The notes under the pieces: model-generated
Databases searched by the model: none
What the model saw: the letters and a program-made list of their open reading frames with translations, nothing else
What the model was told of the DNA's origin: nothing
Position numbers and translations under genes: made by a program
Origin: Proteiniphilum sp. UBA5267
GTDB lineage: Bacteria > Bacteroidota > Bacteroidia > Bacteroidales > Dysgonomonadaceae
Direction: 5' to 3'
Length of the DNA stretch: 33,003 bases
NCBI GenBank assembly: GCA_002411515.1
Contig: DHTF01000109.1
Span: 1-33,003 of the forward strand
In this document: piece by piece, positions 9,603 through 17,560 of the stretch
Layout: each line of letters opens with the position of its first letter
How positions within the stretch are numbered: the first letter of the stretch is position 1

Positions 9603-10533
9603 GGTTGATCTTGTTTACCTCTGGGTAGACGGCAATGATCAGGAGTGGCTTGCAAAAAAAAAACAATTCCTGGGAATAACAACTGATCTGAACACCGAGG
9701 CTACCACCAAGGCACGCAACTCCGACAACAACGAGCTAAAGTATTCGTTGCGATCCGCTGAGAAATATGCTCCCTGGATTCGCAGAATCTTCGTTGTTAC
9801 GGATGGACAAATACCCAAATGGCTCGATCTGCAAAATGAAAAAATAGAAATTGTTGATATACGCCAGCTACTTCCTTCAGAGGCGTTGCCCTGTTATAAT
9901 TCAGTGATCATAGAGCATTTTTTATATAAAATTCCTGGATTGTCAGAGCATTTCCTCTATGCGAACGACGATATGTTTTTCAATGCACAAGTGGATCCCG
10001 GTTTCTTTTTCACGGATGATGGTCTGCCTATCGTGAGATTACAACGCGCTTTCACCAGTAAGTGGATCAACAAGTGCAGAAAGAGACTCAAATTACACAC
10101 CAATATTTACCGGAAAACCATTGAAAGGGCTGCCTCTCTCATCGATGAAAGGTTCGGGAAATACTATTCGGGCACGCCACATCACAACATCGACTCCTAT
10201 TTGAAATCCGATTATCAGTATGTTTCAGATGATCTCTTCCGTCGCGAGATTGGCTCCACCATCACCCATCATCTCAGAAGTGTGGACGACATACAACGCA
10301 TTATATACCTCTATTATGCTCTGGCTGTAAAGAAGGGGACTCTTCGGTATGTAACCAGAAGGGAGTCTTGCAGAATACGTCTCCACAAGCCCGATTTCAT
10401 GGGTTTTATTCGTACATACCAGCCTGTTCTTTTTTGTCTGAACGACAGCCATCATGCTTCGGATGCAGACCGAAGCAGAGTAGAACCTTTTTTGAAGAAC
10501 CTTTTTCCGGAAAAATCTTCCTTTGAGCGTTGA
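9577..10533 (+). CDS. Stealth family sugar-phosphate transferase (copy 1)
   Basis: A 318-residue protein of the Stealth family, whose characterised members (Neisseria capsule polymerases and the catalytic subunit of human GlcNAc-1-phosphotransferase) transfer a sugar-1-phosphate to make phosphodiester-linked glycans. Conserved region 1 is seen as DLVYLWVDGNDQEW (11-24). Region 2 includes NNELKYSLRSAEKYAPW, the FVVTDGQIPKWL stretch, and FLYANDDMFF with the NDD triad at 130-132. Regions 3 and 4 follow (HHLRSVDDIQ; FCLNDSHHA). I chose ATG 9577 because it sits just before conserved region 1; a longer reading from 9538 would only add residues overlapping the upstream gene. The 26-bp overlap with the GT4 gene suggests translational coupling. 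No transmembrane segment is evident. Confidence 0.9.
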   Translation: MKHYTKPLEVDLVYLWVDGNDQEWLAKKKQFLGITTDLNTEATTKARNSDNNELKYSLRSAEKYAPWIRRIFVVTDGQIPKWLDLQNEKIEIVDIRQLLPSEALPCYNSVIIEHFLYKIPGLSEHFLYANDDMFFNAQVDPGFFFTDDGLPIVRLQRAFTSKWINKCRKRLKLHTNIYRKTIERAASLIDERFGKYYSGTPHHNIDSYLKSDYQYVSDDLFRREIGSTITHHLRSVDDIQRIIYLYYALAVKKGTLRYVTRRESCRIRLHKPDFMGFIRTYQPVLFCLNDSHHASDADRSRVEPFLKNLFPEKSSFER

Positions 10534-10578
10534 CCGATACTGAGAACAAACGGAAATGAGAATTACTGTAAGTCGTTT

Positions 10579-10605
10579 GAATAAACAATTGCCATTTGGA
10601 TGGCA
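10579..10605 (-). terminator. Possible terminator of the gltX-Stealth transcript
   Basis: A perfect 6-bp stem with a 4-nt loop (TGCCAT-TTGG-ATGGCA, 10590-10605) lies in the gap between the two convergent Stealth genes. Read on the minus strand it is followed by ATTGTTTATT, a loosely T-rich tail. The stem is short and the tail is interrupted, so it would be a weak terminator. On the plus strand the hairpin is followed by C-rich DNA, so it fits the minus direction better. Confidence 0.35.
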
Positions 10606-10675
10606 CGCCCCTCTGGTGCATGATCTTGTTTTTTGGTCGGATCACTTTCCTTACATGAAAACAGAATAAATTGGT

Positions 10676-11668
10676 TTACAATTCAAATTGCGACTTCTCC
10701 GGTAAAATTGCTTCAAAAGCTTTCTCTAGATCCTGCATCACCTTTTCGTAGTTTCTGATGTGTGCGTTGTCGTTGAGGCAGATCAGCTTGTAGCTCTGAT
10801 TGTGAATGGCTTCAATTGCCTGTTTCGACCGCAGTATCAGCGGGAACATTTTGGTATCCTGATAGGTGTTGTAGGGTTCAAACTTGGAACTGCATATCTG
10901 CCAGGTCCTGAACAGCTCCTGCGTGTAGTCTTCGGCGCTGCGGAAGCGGTTTTTAGAAACGGCTGTAAGCTTGTCACCGGCATAATTCCACACCTCTTCA
11001 AAAGTCGATTTAAGGTAGGGTTGTGCATTGTGTGGCGTAATCAGTGTCACAAACTTGTCATAGGGCTTGAGTAACCGTGTCAGATTGGCTTTCTTGCCAT
11101 ATGAAGGATGGAACCATTTATCATGATCCCTATTTAGCACGGTTTTCTTGTCAAAGCGTTGGTTGATGAGCCGGATATTGTTTTTCAGGCATTTCGACCA
11201 GAGTCCTATGCCTGAATTGTGCCGGAAAGCAGCAATGTCGTTGGGCAGTCCATTGCTGAAAAACCGACTCTCAGGGAGATGATTGATGATGAAAAAGTCG
11301 TCGTTGAAATAAACAAACTGATCGGCTATACCGGGTATTTTGTGCAGGTAAATCTCAATGAGAGAGGAGTTGAAGACAGGAAGAAATTGATTGGGTATAT
11401 AATCGGCATGGTTGATCAACGACAGTTTGGGATGAGCGGGGTTGAGCCATTCCGGTTGTTGGCCGCAGGTAACAAAATGGACCTTCCTTACCCAAGGTGC
11501 AAACTTCTCCACTCCCCTGAACCAGTACTTTAAAAAGCCGTGATCTCTAAAACGAGCCTCAGACACCTCATTTTTTTTGTTGTCGATCTTACCCGAATAC
11601 TTTGCAAAATCGGCCTTCCATTTCGGATCGTTCATGTCGACCCATGTGATGACAAAATCGATGTCCAT
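10676..11668 (-). CDS. Stealth family sugar-phosphate transferase (copy 2)
   Basis: A 330-residue second Stealth protein, converging on copy 1. Conserved region 1 is DFVITWVDMNDPKW (4-17). Region 2 has FLKYWFRGVEKFAPWVRKVH, then FVTCGQQPEWLN, then FVYFNDDFFI with NDD at 122-124. Regions 3 and 4 are seen as TPHNAQPYLKSTFEEVW, NRFRSAEDYTQELFRTW and LICLNDNAHI. It is clearly related to copy 1 but diverged throughout, and has a longer mid-section, so it is not a recent duplicate. Its ATG follows the gltX stop with one base between (TAA-A-ATG), so it is co-transcribed with gltX, an odd partner for a glycan gene. Predicted activity is transfer of a hexose-1-phosphate to a surface polysaccharide; donor unknown. 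Confidence 0.9.
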   Translation of the reverse strand: MDIDFVITWVDMNDPKWKADFAKYSGKIDNKKNEVSEARFRDHGFLKYWFRGVEKFAPWVRKVHFVTCGQQPEWLNPAHPKLSLINHADYIPNQFLPVFNSSLIEIYLHKIPGIADQFVYFNDDFFIINHLPESRFFSNGLPNDIAAFRHNSGIGLWSKCLKNNIRLINQRFDKKTVLNRDHDKWFHPSYGKKANLTRLLKPYDKFVTLITPHNAQPYLKSTFEEVWNYAGDKLTAVSKNRFRSAEDYTQELFRTWQICSSKFEPYNTYQDTKMFPLILRSKQAIEAIHNQSYKLICLNDNAHIRNYEKVMQDLEKAFEAILPEKSQFEL

Positions 11669-11669
11669 T

Positions 11670-13211
11670 TTATTGATTGTTTATATTTTCCATGAGAGTC
11701 GGTATGCGCAGTATGGCTCGCTCAAGACGTTCAATGGTTTCTTCTTTCCCGATCACTTCGGTGATGTGGAACATATGGACTCCCTTTCCTTCTCCCACGA
11801 TAGCGAGCCGGAAGGCGTTCATGATGTTCCCTGTGTGAAGCTGGTTTTGTTGAATCCACGCCATCACAATCTCTTCCTGGTTTGTAGCAGAGAAATCTTC
11901 CATTTCGTTGAGGAGATGCACCAGTTGTTGCATTTGTCCGGCTGTTTCGCTTTTCCAACGTTTCCGGATGGTTTTCTCGTCGTAGCTCTCCGGTGCAACA
12001 AAGAAATAAGCGGACTGGTCCCATAATTCTTTCACAAAGTGAACCCGATCCTTGACCAGTGCCACTACCCGCGTAACCTTTTCAGGCGATACGGTGATGC
12101 CCTTCTCTGTAAGTATCGGCATAAAGAGGGCCGCCAACTCACTGTCGGGTAGGTGGAGGATGTACTGGTGATTGAACCATTTGGCCTTTTCTACATCGAA
12201 TTTGGCGCCACTCTTGCTGCACCGTTCAAAAGAAAAGGCAGCGATGAGTTCCTCCAGCGAAAAGATCTCCTGTTCTGTGCCGGGGTTCCATCCCAGCAGG
12301 GCAAGGAAGTTGATCACCGCCTTGGGGAGATAACCACTTTCGCGATATCCCGTAGACAGATCGCCTGAGGAGGGATCTTTCCATTCCAGCGGGAAGACAG
12401 GAAATCCGAGCCGGTCGCCGTCGCGTTTGCTCAATTTGCCGTTTCCTTCTGGCTTGAGCAGCAGCGGCAGATGGGCAAACCGAGGCATGCTCTCTTCCCA
12501 TCCCAGGCTCCTATAAAGCCATACGTGCAACGGAGCGGAGGGGAGCCATTCCTCGCCACGGATCACATGGGTGATCTCCATCAGATGATCATCCACCACG
12601 TTGGCCAGATGGTAGGTGGGCAGTTCATCGGCCGATTTGTAAATCACTTTGTCGTCGAGTACCGCAGAATTGATCACCACGTCGCCGCGGATCATGTCAT
12701 GTACGGTGATCTCGTGACCCGGATCCACCTTTATGCGGACCACGTATTGTGTGCCCGATGCGATGAGTGAATTAGTTTCCTGGGCATTCATTGTCAGCGA
12801 GTTGCGCATGCGCTGTCTTGTGGATGCATCATACTGAAAGTTGGGTACTTCCGCACGAGATGCCTCTAGTTCCTCCGGCGTATCAAAAGCAATGTAGGCA
12901 GCCCCTTTTTCTAACAGTCCCTGTACATATTGTCGGTATACCTCTTTGCGCTGAGATTGCTTATAAGGACCATATTTTCCTCCTTTTGCGGGGCTCTCGT
13001 CAAAGGAAAGTCCCAGCCAGTCGAAGGCCTCCTGAATATATTCTTCTGCACCCGGTACAAAACGGGTGGAGTCGGTATCCTCAATGCGGAGAATGAAATC
13101 ACCTCCTGTTTGTTTGGCATAGAGGTAGTTGTAGAGTGCTGTGCGAACCCCGCCGATATGCAGTGGCCCGGTGGGGCTGGGAGCAAAACGGACTCTTGTC
13201 TTTTGTTGCAT
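11670..13211 (-). CDS. gltX: Glutamyl-tRNA synthetase
   Basis: A 513-residue class I aminoacyl-tRNA synthetase that charges tRNA-Glu with glutamate in the cytosol. The HIGH motif appears as HIGG (18-21) in [19 protein letters not shown], and the KMSKS loop as KLSKR (259-263). The N-terminus (VRFAPSPTG) is the canonical start, which fixes ATG 13209-13211. The length is normal for Bacteroidota GltX (about 500), and the C-terminal anticodon-binding helical domain is intact. The gene has a near-ideal upstream promoter and runs directly into the second Stealth gene. No internal frameshift or missing motif was seen. Confidence 0.98.
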   Translation of the reverse strand: MQQKTRVRFAPSPTGPLHIGGVRTALYNYLYAKQTGGDFILRIEDTDSTRFVPGAEEYIQEAFDWLGLSFDESPAKGGKYGPYKQSQRKEVYRQYVQGLLEKGAAYIAFDTPEELEASRAEVPNFQYDASTRQRMRNSLTMNAQETNSLIASGTQYVVRIKVDPGHEITVHDMIRGDVVINSAVLDDKVIYKSADELPTYHLANVVDDHLMEITHVIRGEEWLPSAPLHVWLYRSLGWEESMPRFAHLPLLLKPEGNGKLSKRDGDRLGFPVFPLEWKDPSSGDLSTGYRESGYLPKAVINFLALLGWNPGTEQEIFSLEELIAAFSFERCSKSGAKFDVEKAKWFNHQYILHLPDSELAALFMPILTEKGITVSPEKVTRVVALVKDRVHFVKELWDQSAYFFVAPESYDEKTIRKRWKSETAGQMQQLVHLLNEMEDFSATNQEEIVMAWIQQNQLHTGNIMNAFRLAIVGEGKGVHMFHITEVIGKEETIERLERAILRIPTLMENINNQ

Positions 13212-13309
13212 CTGGTTTCAATTTTTTAAACGGTCTTCACCACATGAAGCAAGATTAATTGAAAGTACCTGCTGTCGCTGATGTGTGAGAGGCCCGACAT
13301 TACAAACTG

Positions 13310-13341
13310 CAAAAGTACATGAAAAACGGTGCATTTACAAA
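13310..13341 (-). promoter_or_regulatory. Promoter of gltX
   Basis: This is the best promoter match in the window. On the minus strand a perfect TTTG (-33, at 13341-13338) is followed after exactly 20 bp by TACTTTTG (-7, at 13317-13310). Transcription should start near 13306-13303, giving a leader of roughly 90 nt before ATG 13211. No hairpin or T-box-like structure was recognised in that leader. Confidence 0.7.
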
Positions 13342-13383
13342 CAGATAAAATGAAAAACATTCCGGGATAGCATTCAGAAGGCT

Positions 13384-14016
13384 TCAACCCAGAAACAGAA
13401 TGCTTTCATTTCCCATATTGAAGAGGAGATCGATGATGCTTAAGTTAGGAATAAAGCCATTTTTCTCGGCAAAAACCTGATAATAGCGAGGGGTAGCCTC
13501 GATAGCTTCCTTTTTGGGATGGATTGCTTCACGCAGATCGTGGTAATCGGGGCTGTAATTTCCTGTATATTCCTGTGTGTAAGACACGGCAGTCTCAATG
13601 CCGATTAAACGGCAGATGAGTTGTCGAAGTTCTTCGTTGAAGTCGTGCAGAAAATCGAACCTTTTTAGGTAGAAGGGACGAAAATCATCTTCGTAGTATT
13701 GAAAGTAGGGTGTGGAGTTGTAGGCCGAGACAATGGCGTTCCAGTGCAGGTGTTTCCAGTTCCCGTGATCGGCAATGCGGATATCCTTCATTCTGCCTTT
13801 CGCGGTGGTTGGCTTTTCCACCGGTATACTCAACGAAAGCATGCCGTTTGCTCCGCCTATGTGGCACCGGTTTCGGTAAGACTGTTTCTGGTAATGATCG
13901 TTCACTTCAAGAATCGCACTCTCAGCACGATAAAGAGCAGCATAATATGCTACCGGTGCCAGGTAAAGAGAGGAGAGAAGTGCGATTCTCGATTGCTCTT
14001 GCATTTGCAGCATCAT
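13384..14016 (-). CDS. WbqC family protein
   Basis: About 210 residues, matching the WbqC-like family, named after a gene in O-antigen clusters and of unproven biochemical function. The N-terminal LLSSLYLAPVAYYAALYRA, followed by Asn-His and Tyr-Arg-Asn-Arg segments (LEVNDHYQKQSYRNRCHI), is the family hallmark. Next comes LSIPVEKPTT with a central Trp-His-Trp-rich segment (GNWKHLHWNAIVSAYNSTPY). I prefer the ATG at 14016 to the GTG at 14019; a start at the second or third Met is equally possible. No signal peptide or membrane segment. It follows lepB by about 35 bp, the last gene of a dapB-lepB-wbqC run that recurs in Bacteroidales. Family call is good; role unknown. Confidence 0.88.
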   Translation of the reverse strand: MMLQMQEQSRIALLSSLYLAPVAYYAALYRAESAILEVNDHYQKQSYRNRCHIGGANGMLSLSIPVEKPTTAKGRMKDIRIADHGNWKHLHWNAIVSAYNSTPYFQYYEDDFRPFYLKRFDFLHDFNEELRQLICRLIGIETAVSYTQEYTGNYSPDYHDLREAIHPKKEAIEATPRYYQVFAEKNGFIPNLSIIDLLFNMGNESILFLG

Positions 14017-14051
14017 CACATCTTCAAATCAGTGAATCTTTGCATCGAATT

Positions 14052-15521
14052 TCATGCAGGTATCTTTGCATTGCGGAACAGCCTTTTCCATCGAATCTTC
14101 CCATTGAACCATCCTTTGTCCTTCTCCAGAGAGAGCCAGATGAGCATGGGGCTACCCACGATATGATCTTCCGGCACAAAGCCCCACACACGCGAGTCTG
14201 CCGAGTTGTGACGGTTGTCACCCATCATGAAATAATAATCGAATTTGAAGGTATAGGATTCGGCCACTGCCCCGTTGATGTACACTTTCCCATCGCGATA
14301 GGCAAAATCGTTTCCTTCGTAGTTTTTGATGCAACGTTCATAAGCGGCCACCTTGAAATCCACATCCGAATCAAATGTAAGGGTTGCACCCTTCCTGGGT
14401 ATCCAAAGCGGACCAAAGGTGTCACGTGTCCACCCGGTTTCGTAATTCAAAGGATAGTAATAGCTCATGCCCGGTTGTTCCTTCTCCTTAATTACTTTCC
14501 ACACGAAGGGTTTCGACTGCAATGTGGCTACCATCTCATCGGTTAAGGGAATGCTGAAGTAGATCCTTCCATTGTTGCCATTGTGCTGCTGCAGACCAAA
14601 GAGTGCCATACTCAGGCTGTCCACACCAGTCAAATCCTGGGAGCGAGAGACAGTCTGCCCGTAGGCGTCCTGCGTAAAATGATCGGCTTTGTTGATTCCC
14701 AGCTCCTCAAATAGATCGGCTGAGATCTGTGTTCCATCGGTGTGAATCAGGTAATTGTGTTGCGAAAGGCGTGGGTTGGGAAGCAAAACGCCATCGATAA
14801 ACAGGCTGTCGTTTCTCAGTTCAATGGTCTCCCCGGGAAGACCGATACATCTTTTTACATAGTTTTCACGCCGATCCACCGGACGGTAGACAATCTCGCC
14901 GTAAGTACGCTTGTCGGCACGGACACCGGCACTGCCATTGGGGTTGTGTTTGGCCAGCGAATAAAAGTCGACCCCCTGCTGATTGAGCGCCACCGTGTCG
15001 CCGGTAGGGAAGTTGAACACCACGATGTCATTCCTTTCCACTTTACCAAATCCTTTCAATCGTTTGTACTTCCATTGTGGTTTATCGATATAGGACTTCC
15101 CACCCACAACGGGCATAGTATGCTGCGCCAGGGGAAACGAGAGCGGTGTAATGGGTGCCCGCGGTCCGTAGCTGAGTTTACTCACCGCCAGAAAGTCACC
15201 TACGAGCAACGACTTCTCGAGCGACGAGGTGGGTATCTGGTAATTCTGAAAAAAGAAGGTGTTGATAAAATAAACGGCAATCAATGCAAAGACAATCGCA
15301 TCTACCCATTCCATGGTCTTGCGGAACGCATTGTTCTTCGATTTCTTCCAAAATCCCCAAGGCACAAACTTGGTGATGTAGATATCGAGAAAAAGAAAGA
15401 TAAAGAGCAGTATCCAGGGTGAACCTGCCCAGAGAGCGAACAGGATGGTCAAAACCACCCACACGGCAAACCAAATCCATTGGCGGCTCGTGGCGTTTGA
15501 AAATCGTTGTGTACGTTGCAT
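14052..15521 (-). CDS. lepB: Signal peptidase I, long Bacteroidota form
   Basis: LepB removes signal peptides from exported proteins at the periplasmic face of the inner membrane. Hydrophobic segments at about 15-32, 36-52 and 72-92 anchor the N-terminus. The catalytic Ser is in IPTSSLEKSLLVGDF (S100 by alignment with PSGSM). The general-base Lys is K223 in NYVKRCIGLPGE. Box E is GDNRHNSADSR (434-444). At 489 residues it is much longer than E. coli LepB (324). The extra length lies mainly between the Ser and Lys boxes (about 120 residues) and between the Lys box and box E (about 200 residues), as in other Bacteroidetes LepB proteins. It sits 20 bp after dapB and before the WbqC gene, likely in one operon. 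Catalytic set complete. Confidence 0.96.
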   Translation of the reverse strand: MQRTQRFSNATSRQWIWFAVWVVLTILFALWAGSPWILLFIFLFLDIYITKFVPWGFWKKSKNNAFRKTMEWVDAIVFALIAVYFINTFFFQNYQIPTSSLEKSLLVGDFLAVSKLSYGPRAPITPLSFPLAQHTMPVVGGKSYIDKPQWKYKRLKGFGKVERNDIVVFNFPTGDTVALNQQGVDFYSLAKHNPNGSAGVRADKRTYGEIVYRPVDRRENYVKRCIGLPGETIELRNDSLFIDGVLLPNPRLSQHNYLIHTDGTQISADLFEELGINKADHFTQDAYGQTVSRSQDLTGVDSLSMALFGLQQHNGNNGRIYFSIPLTDEMVATLQSKPFVWKVIKEKEQPGMSYYYPLNYETGWTRDTFGPLWIPRKGATLTFDSDVDFKVAAYERCIKNYEGNDFAYRDGKVYINGAVAESYTFKFDYYFMMGDNRHNSADSRVWGFVPEDHIVGSPMLIWLSLEKDKGWFNGKIRWKRLFRNAKIPA

Positions 15522-15541
15522 TGTTATTTCGTATATGTTTT

Positions 15542-16261
15542 TTACAAAATGCCGAGCATGTCGTTCATTCCCAGAAAACCTTGCTTCCCTTTGGTAAACT
15601 CAGCTGCCAGCACGGCACCCAGGGCCAAGGCTCTTCTGCTCTTGGCTTCGTGTGTAATGCGGATGCTGTCGTCCTCCGATTCATAGATCACACTGTGGAT
15701 CCCTGGTACTTCTCCCTCACGAAAGGATGTGATAGGGAGATCTTCCTTCCGACCTACTCCCCCCAACACCCATTTTTCTTTTCTGTCAAGCTGTGCCACA
15801 ATCTCCTCGGCCAATGTGATGGCTGTACCACTGGGGGCGTCAAGCTTGTGGATATGGTGCGTTTCTTCCATCCGTACATCGTAGCCGGGGAACTGGTTCA
15901 TTAACTTGGCCAGATGGTTGTTCAAGGCGAAGAAGATATTTACACCCAGGCTGAAGTTCGACGCATAGAAGAAAGTTTTACCTCCCTTTGTGCAAGCCTC
16001 CTGTATCTCGGGCAGATGCTCCAGCCAACCGGTGGTGCCGGAAACAACTGGCACGTCGGCTGCAAAAGCACGCCGGTAGTTTTGTAGGGCGCTGCTCGGA
16101 GCGGTAAACTCAATGGCCACCTCGGCACTGCGGAATGCCGGAGATTCAAATTTCTCCTCTTCGTGCAGGTCGATGATACATACCACTTCATGTCCTCTTT
16201 CCAGGGCAATCTTCTCAATCTCGTGCCCCATTTTACCGTAACCGATCAGTGCTATCTTCAT
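15542..16261 (-). CDS. dapB: 4-hydroxy-tetrahydrodipicolinate reductase
   Basis: DapB reduces 4-hydroxy-tetrahydrodipicolinate with NAD(P)H in the lysine/diaminopimelate pathway, feeding peptidoglycan and lysine synthesis. I place the start at ATG 16261 (239 residues) because MKIALIGYGKMG is the conserved beginning. An in-frame ATG at 16288 would add nine non-conserved residues and fall in a repeat. The nucleotide-binding GYGKMG is at 7-12. The catalytic region ETHHIHKLDAPSGTA is at 133-147 (H135/H136 and K139). The C-terminal substrate domain is complete. Bacteroidota DapB is a little shorter than E. coli's (273). It is first in the dapB-lepB-wbqC run and has a candidate promoter about 90 bp upstream. 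Confidence 0.97.
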   Translation of the reverse strand: MKIALIGYGKMGHEIEKIALERGHEVVCIIDLHEEEKFESPAFRSAEVAIEFTAPSSALQNYRRAFAADVPVVSGTTGWLEHLPEIQEACTKGGKTFFYASNFSLGVNIFFALNNHLAKLMNQFPGYDVRMEETHHIHKLDAPSGTAITLAEEIVAQLDRKEKWVLGGVGRKEDLPITSFREGEVPGIHSVIYESEDDSIRITHEAKSRRALALGAVLAAEFTKGKQGFLGMNDMLGIL

Positions 16262-16283
16262 ATTTGTTTTATTTCTTTGTATC

Positions 16284-16304
16284 TGCATGCATACGCCTGC
16301 ATGC
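16284..16304. repeat. Paired TGCATGC motif in the dapB leader
   Basis: TGCATGC occurs at 16284-16290 and again at 16298-16304, a 14-bp centre-to-centre spacing. Each copy contains the self-complementary hexamer GCATGC, so the pair can be read as two direct operator-like half-sites or as a 6-bp stem with an 8-nt loop in RNA. It lies between the candidate dapB promoter (16350-16357) and the dapB start (16261), about 23 nt before the ATG. Function is not known. Confidence 0.5.
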
Positions 16305-16349
16305 CTATCAACGATTAAAGTAAATGCTTACAGTTGTTTCATTCGAAAG

Positions 16350-16357
16350 CAAAAGTA
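16350..16357 (-). promoter_or_regulatory. Candidate promoter -7 box of dapB
   Basis: The minus strand reads TACTTTTG, identical to the gltX -7 box. Transcription would begin near 16345, leaving a leader of about 85 nt that contains the paired TGCATGC motif. No good TTTG-like box is present 19-21 bp upstream, so confidence rests on the -7 match and its position. Confidence 0.45.
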
Positions 16358-16427
16358 CAAAAATTGGTTGATTTACGCTACTTATACAACAAAAACACAA
16401 CCATTCTCTACGTTCGTGTCTTTTTAT

Positions 16428-17441
16428 TCAAAGCCAGCCTTGCTCACGGTACCATGCTATCGTCTTCCTCACTCCCTCTTCGAGAGGGTAGGCTGGCACA
16501 AAATCGATATCCGCACGCAGGGAACTGATGTCACACGACCAGTTGCGCTGTTTCATGATCCGGTACTTGTCGGTGTTGAAAGTGGTTGCCTTTCCCAGGA
16601 GAGCTGCCGCTTTTTCACTGATGTAAGCGGCAGGCTTGACGAAGAAGAGGGGCACGGTAACCCTTGCCACATGCTTTCTGTGCAGTGCCCTTTGAACAAT
16701 GGCATTAAACTCCCTGTCGCTATAGCAATCCCCATCGGCCACAAAATAGGCTTTTCGGCGAATGCCTTTCTCAATGAGGGTGAAGATGACATGCACCAGA
16801 TCCTCGCTGTAGATGAACGACAACAGCTGCTTCCTGAAGCCGGCACCTACGTTTAATCCCTTTTTTACTGCTTTTATCAGGATCAGGTAATCGTTGTCGC
16901 GCGGGCCATAGACACCGGTGGGGCGCAGAATCAACCAGGGGAAGTCGGTGAGTCCCTGCAGGTAGTCTTCAGCTTTCAACTTGCTCCGGCCGTAAGCGGT
17001 GTTGGGATTTGGAATATGATCAGCACCAAAGGGTGCATAGCCGGTCTCGTCACCCACACCCATGGCGCTGAGTGAACTCATCAGCACAAATGAATCGGTC
17101 AGAGAGTCAGTTTCTCTGAGTGCCTCCACAAGGTTGCGTGTATAACTGTAATTTATCCGGTCGAAGTCCGACTTACGAAATGTCTTGGTCAATCCTGCAA
17201 TGTGTATCACATGATCGAAGCTGCCGTTTTCATCTTTGAATTGGCGGAGTTGCATCTTCAGCTTTTCCTTGTCTCCGTAGTGAAGATCGATGAACTTTAT
17301 GCGTGCGTCCTGCAGGTAACGGCGACTGCTGGTCGCGCGTATGCCCGCCCAGGTTTCATATCCCAACTCCAGTGCCTTGTCCACGGCGGTGCTGCCAATA
17401 AAGCCGCTCGCTCCGGTAATCAATACTTTTTTTCCGTTCAT
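16428..17441 (-). CDS. NAD-dependent epimerase/dehydratase (extended SDR)
   Basis: A 337-residue extended short-chain dehydrogenase/reductase. The Rossmann nucleotide-binding motif is TGASGFIG (9-16), the active-site pair is Y150 and K154 (AYGRSK), and a conserved serine region MSSLSAMG lies at 121-128. Such proteins act on nucleotide-sugars or other carbonyl substrates, for example as UDP-sugar epimerases or dihydroflavonol-reductase-like enzymes. The C-terminal half (FIYSEDLVHVIFTLIEKG; YFVADGDCYSDREFN) is typical of this Bacteroidota subgroup. It stands alone, with its own promoter, divergent from rnr, and about 165 bp before the dapB start. Because two glycan blocks are nearby a role in sugar modification is plausible, but the substrate cannot be read from sequence. 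Confidence 0.88.
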   Translation of the reverse strand: MNGKKVLITGASGFIGSTAVDKALELGYETWAGIRATSSRRYLQDARIKFIDLHYGDKEKLKMQLRQFKDENGSFDHVIHIAGLTKTFRKSDFDRINYSYTRNLVEALRETDSLTDSFVLMSSLSAMGVGDETGYAPFGADHIPNPNTAYGRSKLKAEDYLQGLTDFPWLILRPTGVYGPRDNDYLILIKAVKKGLNVGAGFRKQLLSFIYSEDLVHVIFTLIEKGIRRKAYFVADGDCYSDREFNAIVQRALHRKHVARVTVPLFFVKPAAYISEKAAALLGKATTFNTDKYRIMKQRNWSCDISSLRADIDFVPAYPLEEGVRKTIAWYREQGWL

Positions 17442-17464
17442 ACGCTATAATCTCAAACTGTGGA

Positions 17465-17472
17465 CAAAAATA
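17465..17472 (-). promoter_or_regulatory. Candidate promoter -7 box of the epimerase gene
   Basis: The minus strand reads TATTTTTG, a TAnnTTTG match 23 nt before ATG 17441, giving a leader of about 20 nt. There is no clear -33 box. It is back-to-back with the rnr promoter, about 33 bp away. Confidence 0.4.
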
Positions 17473-17504
17473 AGGATAACTTCAGGAAGTATCATTTTTT
17501 TTTA

Positions 17505-17512
17505 TTACTTTG
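17505..17512 (+). promoter_or_regulatory. Candidate promoter -7 box of rnr
   Basis: TTACTTTG matches the -7 consensus TAnnTTTG with one mismatch (T for A at position 2). It lies 48 nt before ATG 17561. The -33 position holds only TTCA. It would drive rnr and possibly the three glycan genes behind it. Confidence 0.35.
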
Positions 17513-17560
17513 CAATAACTAAAACGTCATTTTTTTGTTTTAGTCAGAAACAAACAGAAT

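Noticed and set aside
10604..10620. Second hairpin (GCAC...GTGC) in the gap between the Stealth genes
   Set aside because: Only a 4-bp stem can form with mismatched flanks, so it is not supportable as a terminator.
13710..15422. Long plus-strand open frames (278 and 226 codons) opposite wbqC/lepB
   Set aside because: They are antisense to lepB and WbqC genes whose motifs are complete; their translations show no recognisable domain and have composition typical of shadow frames.
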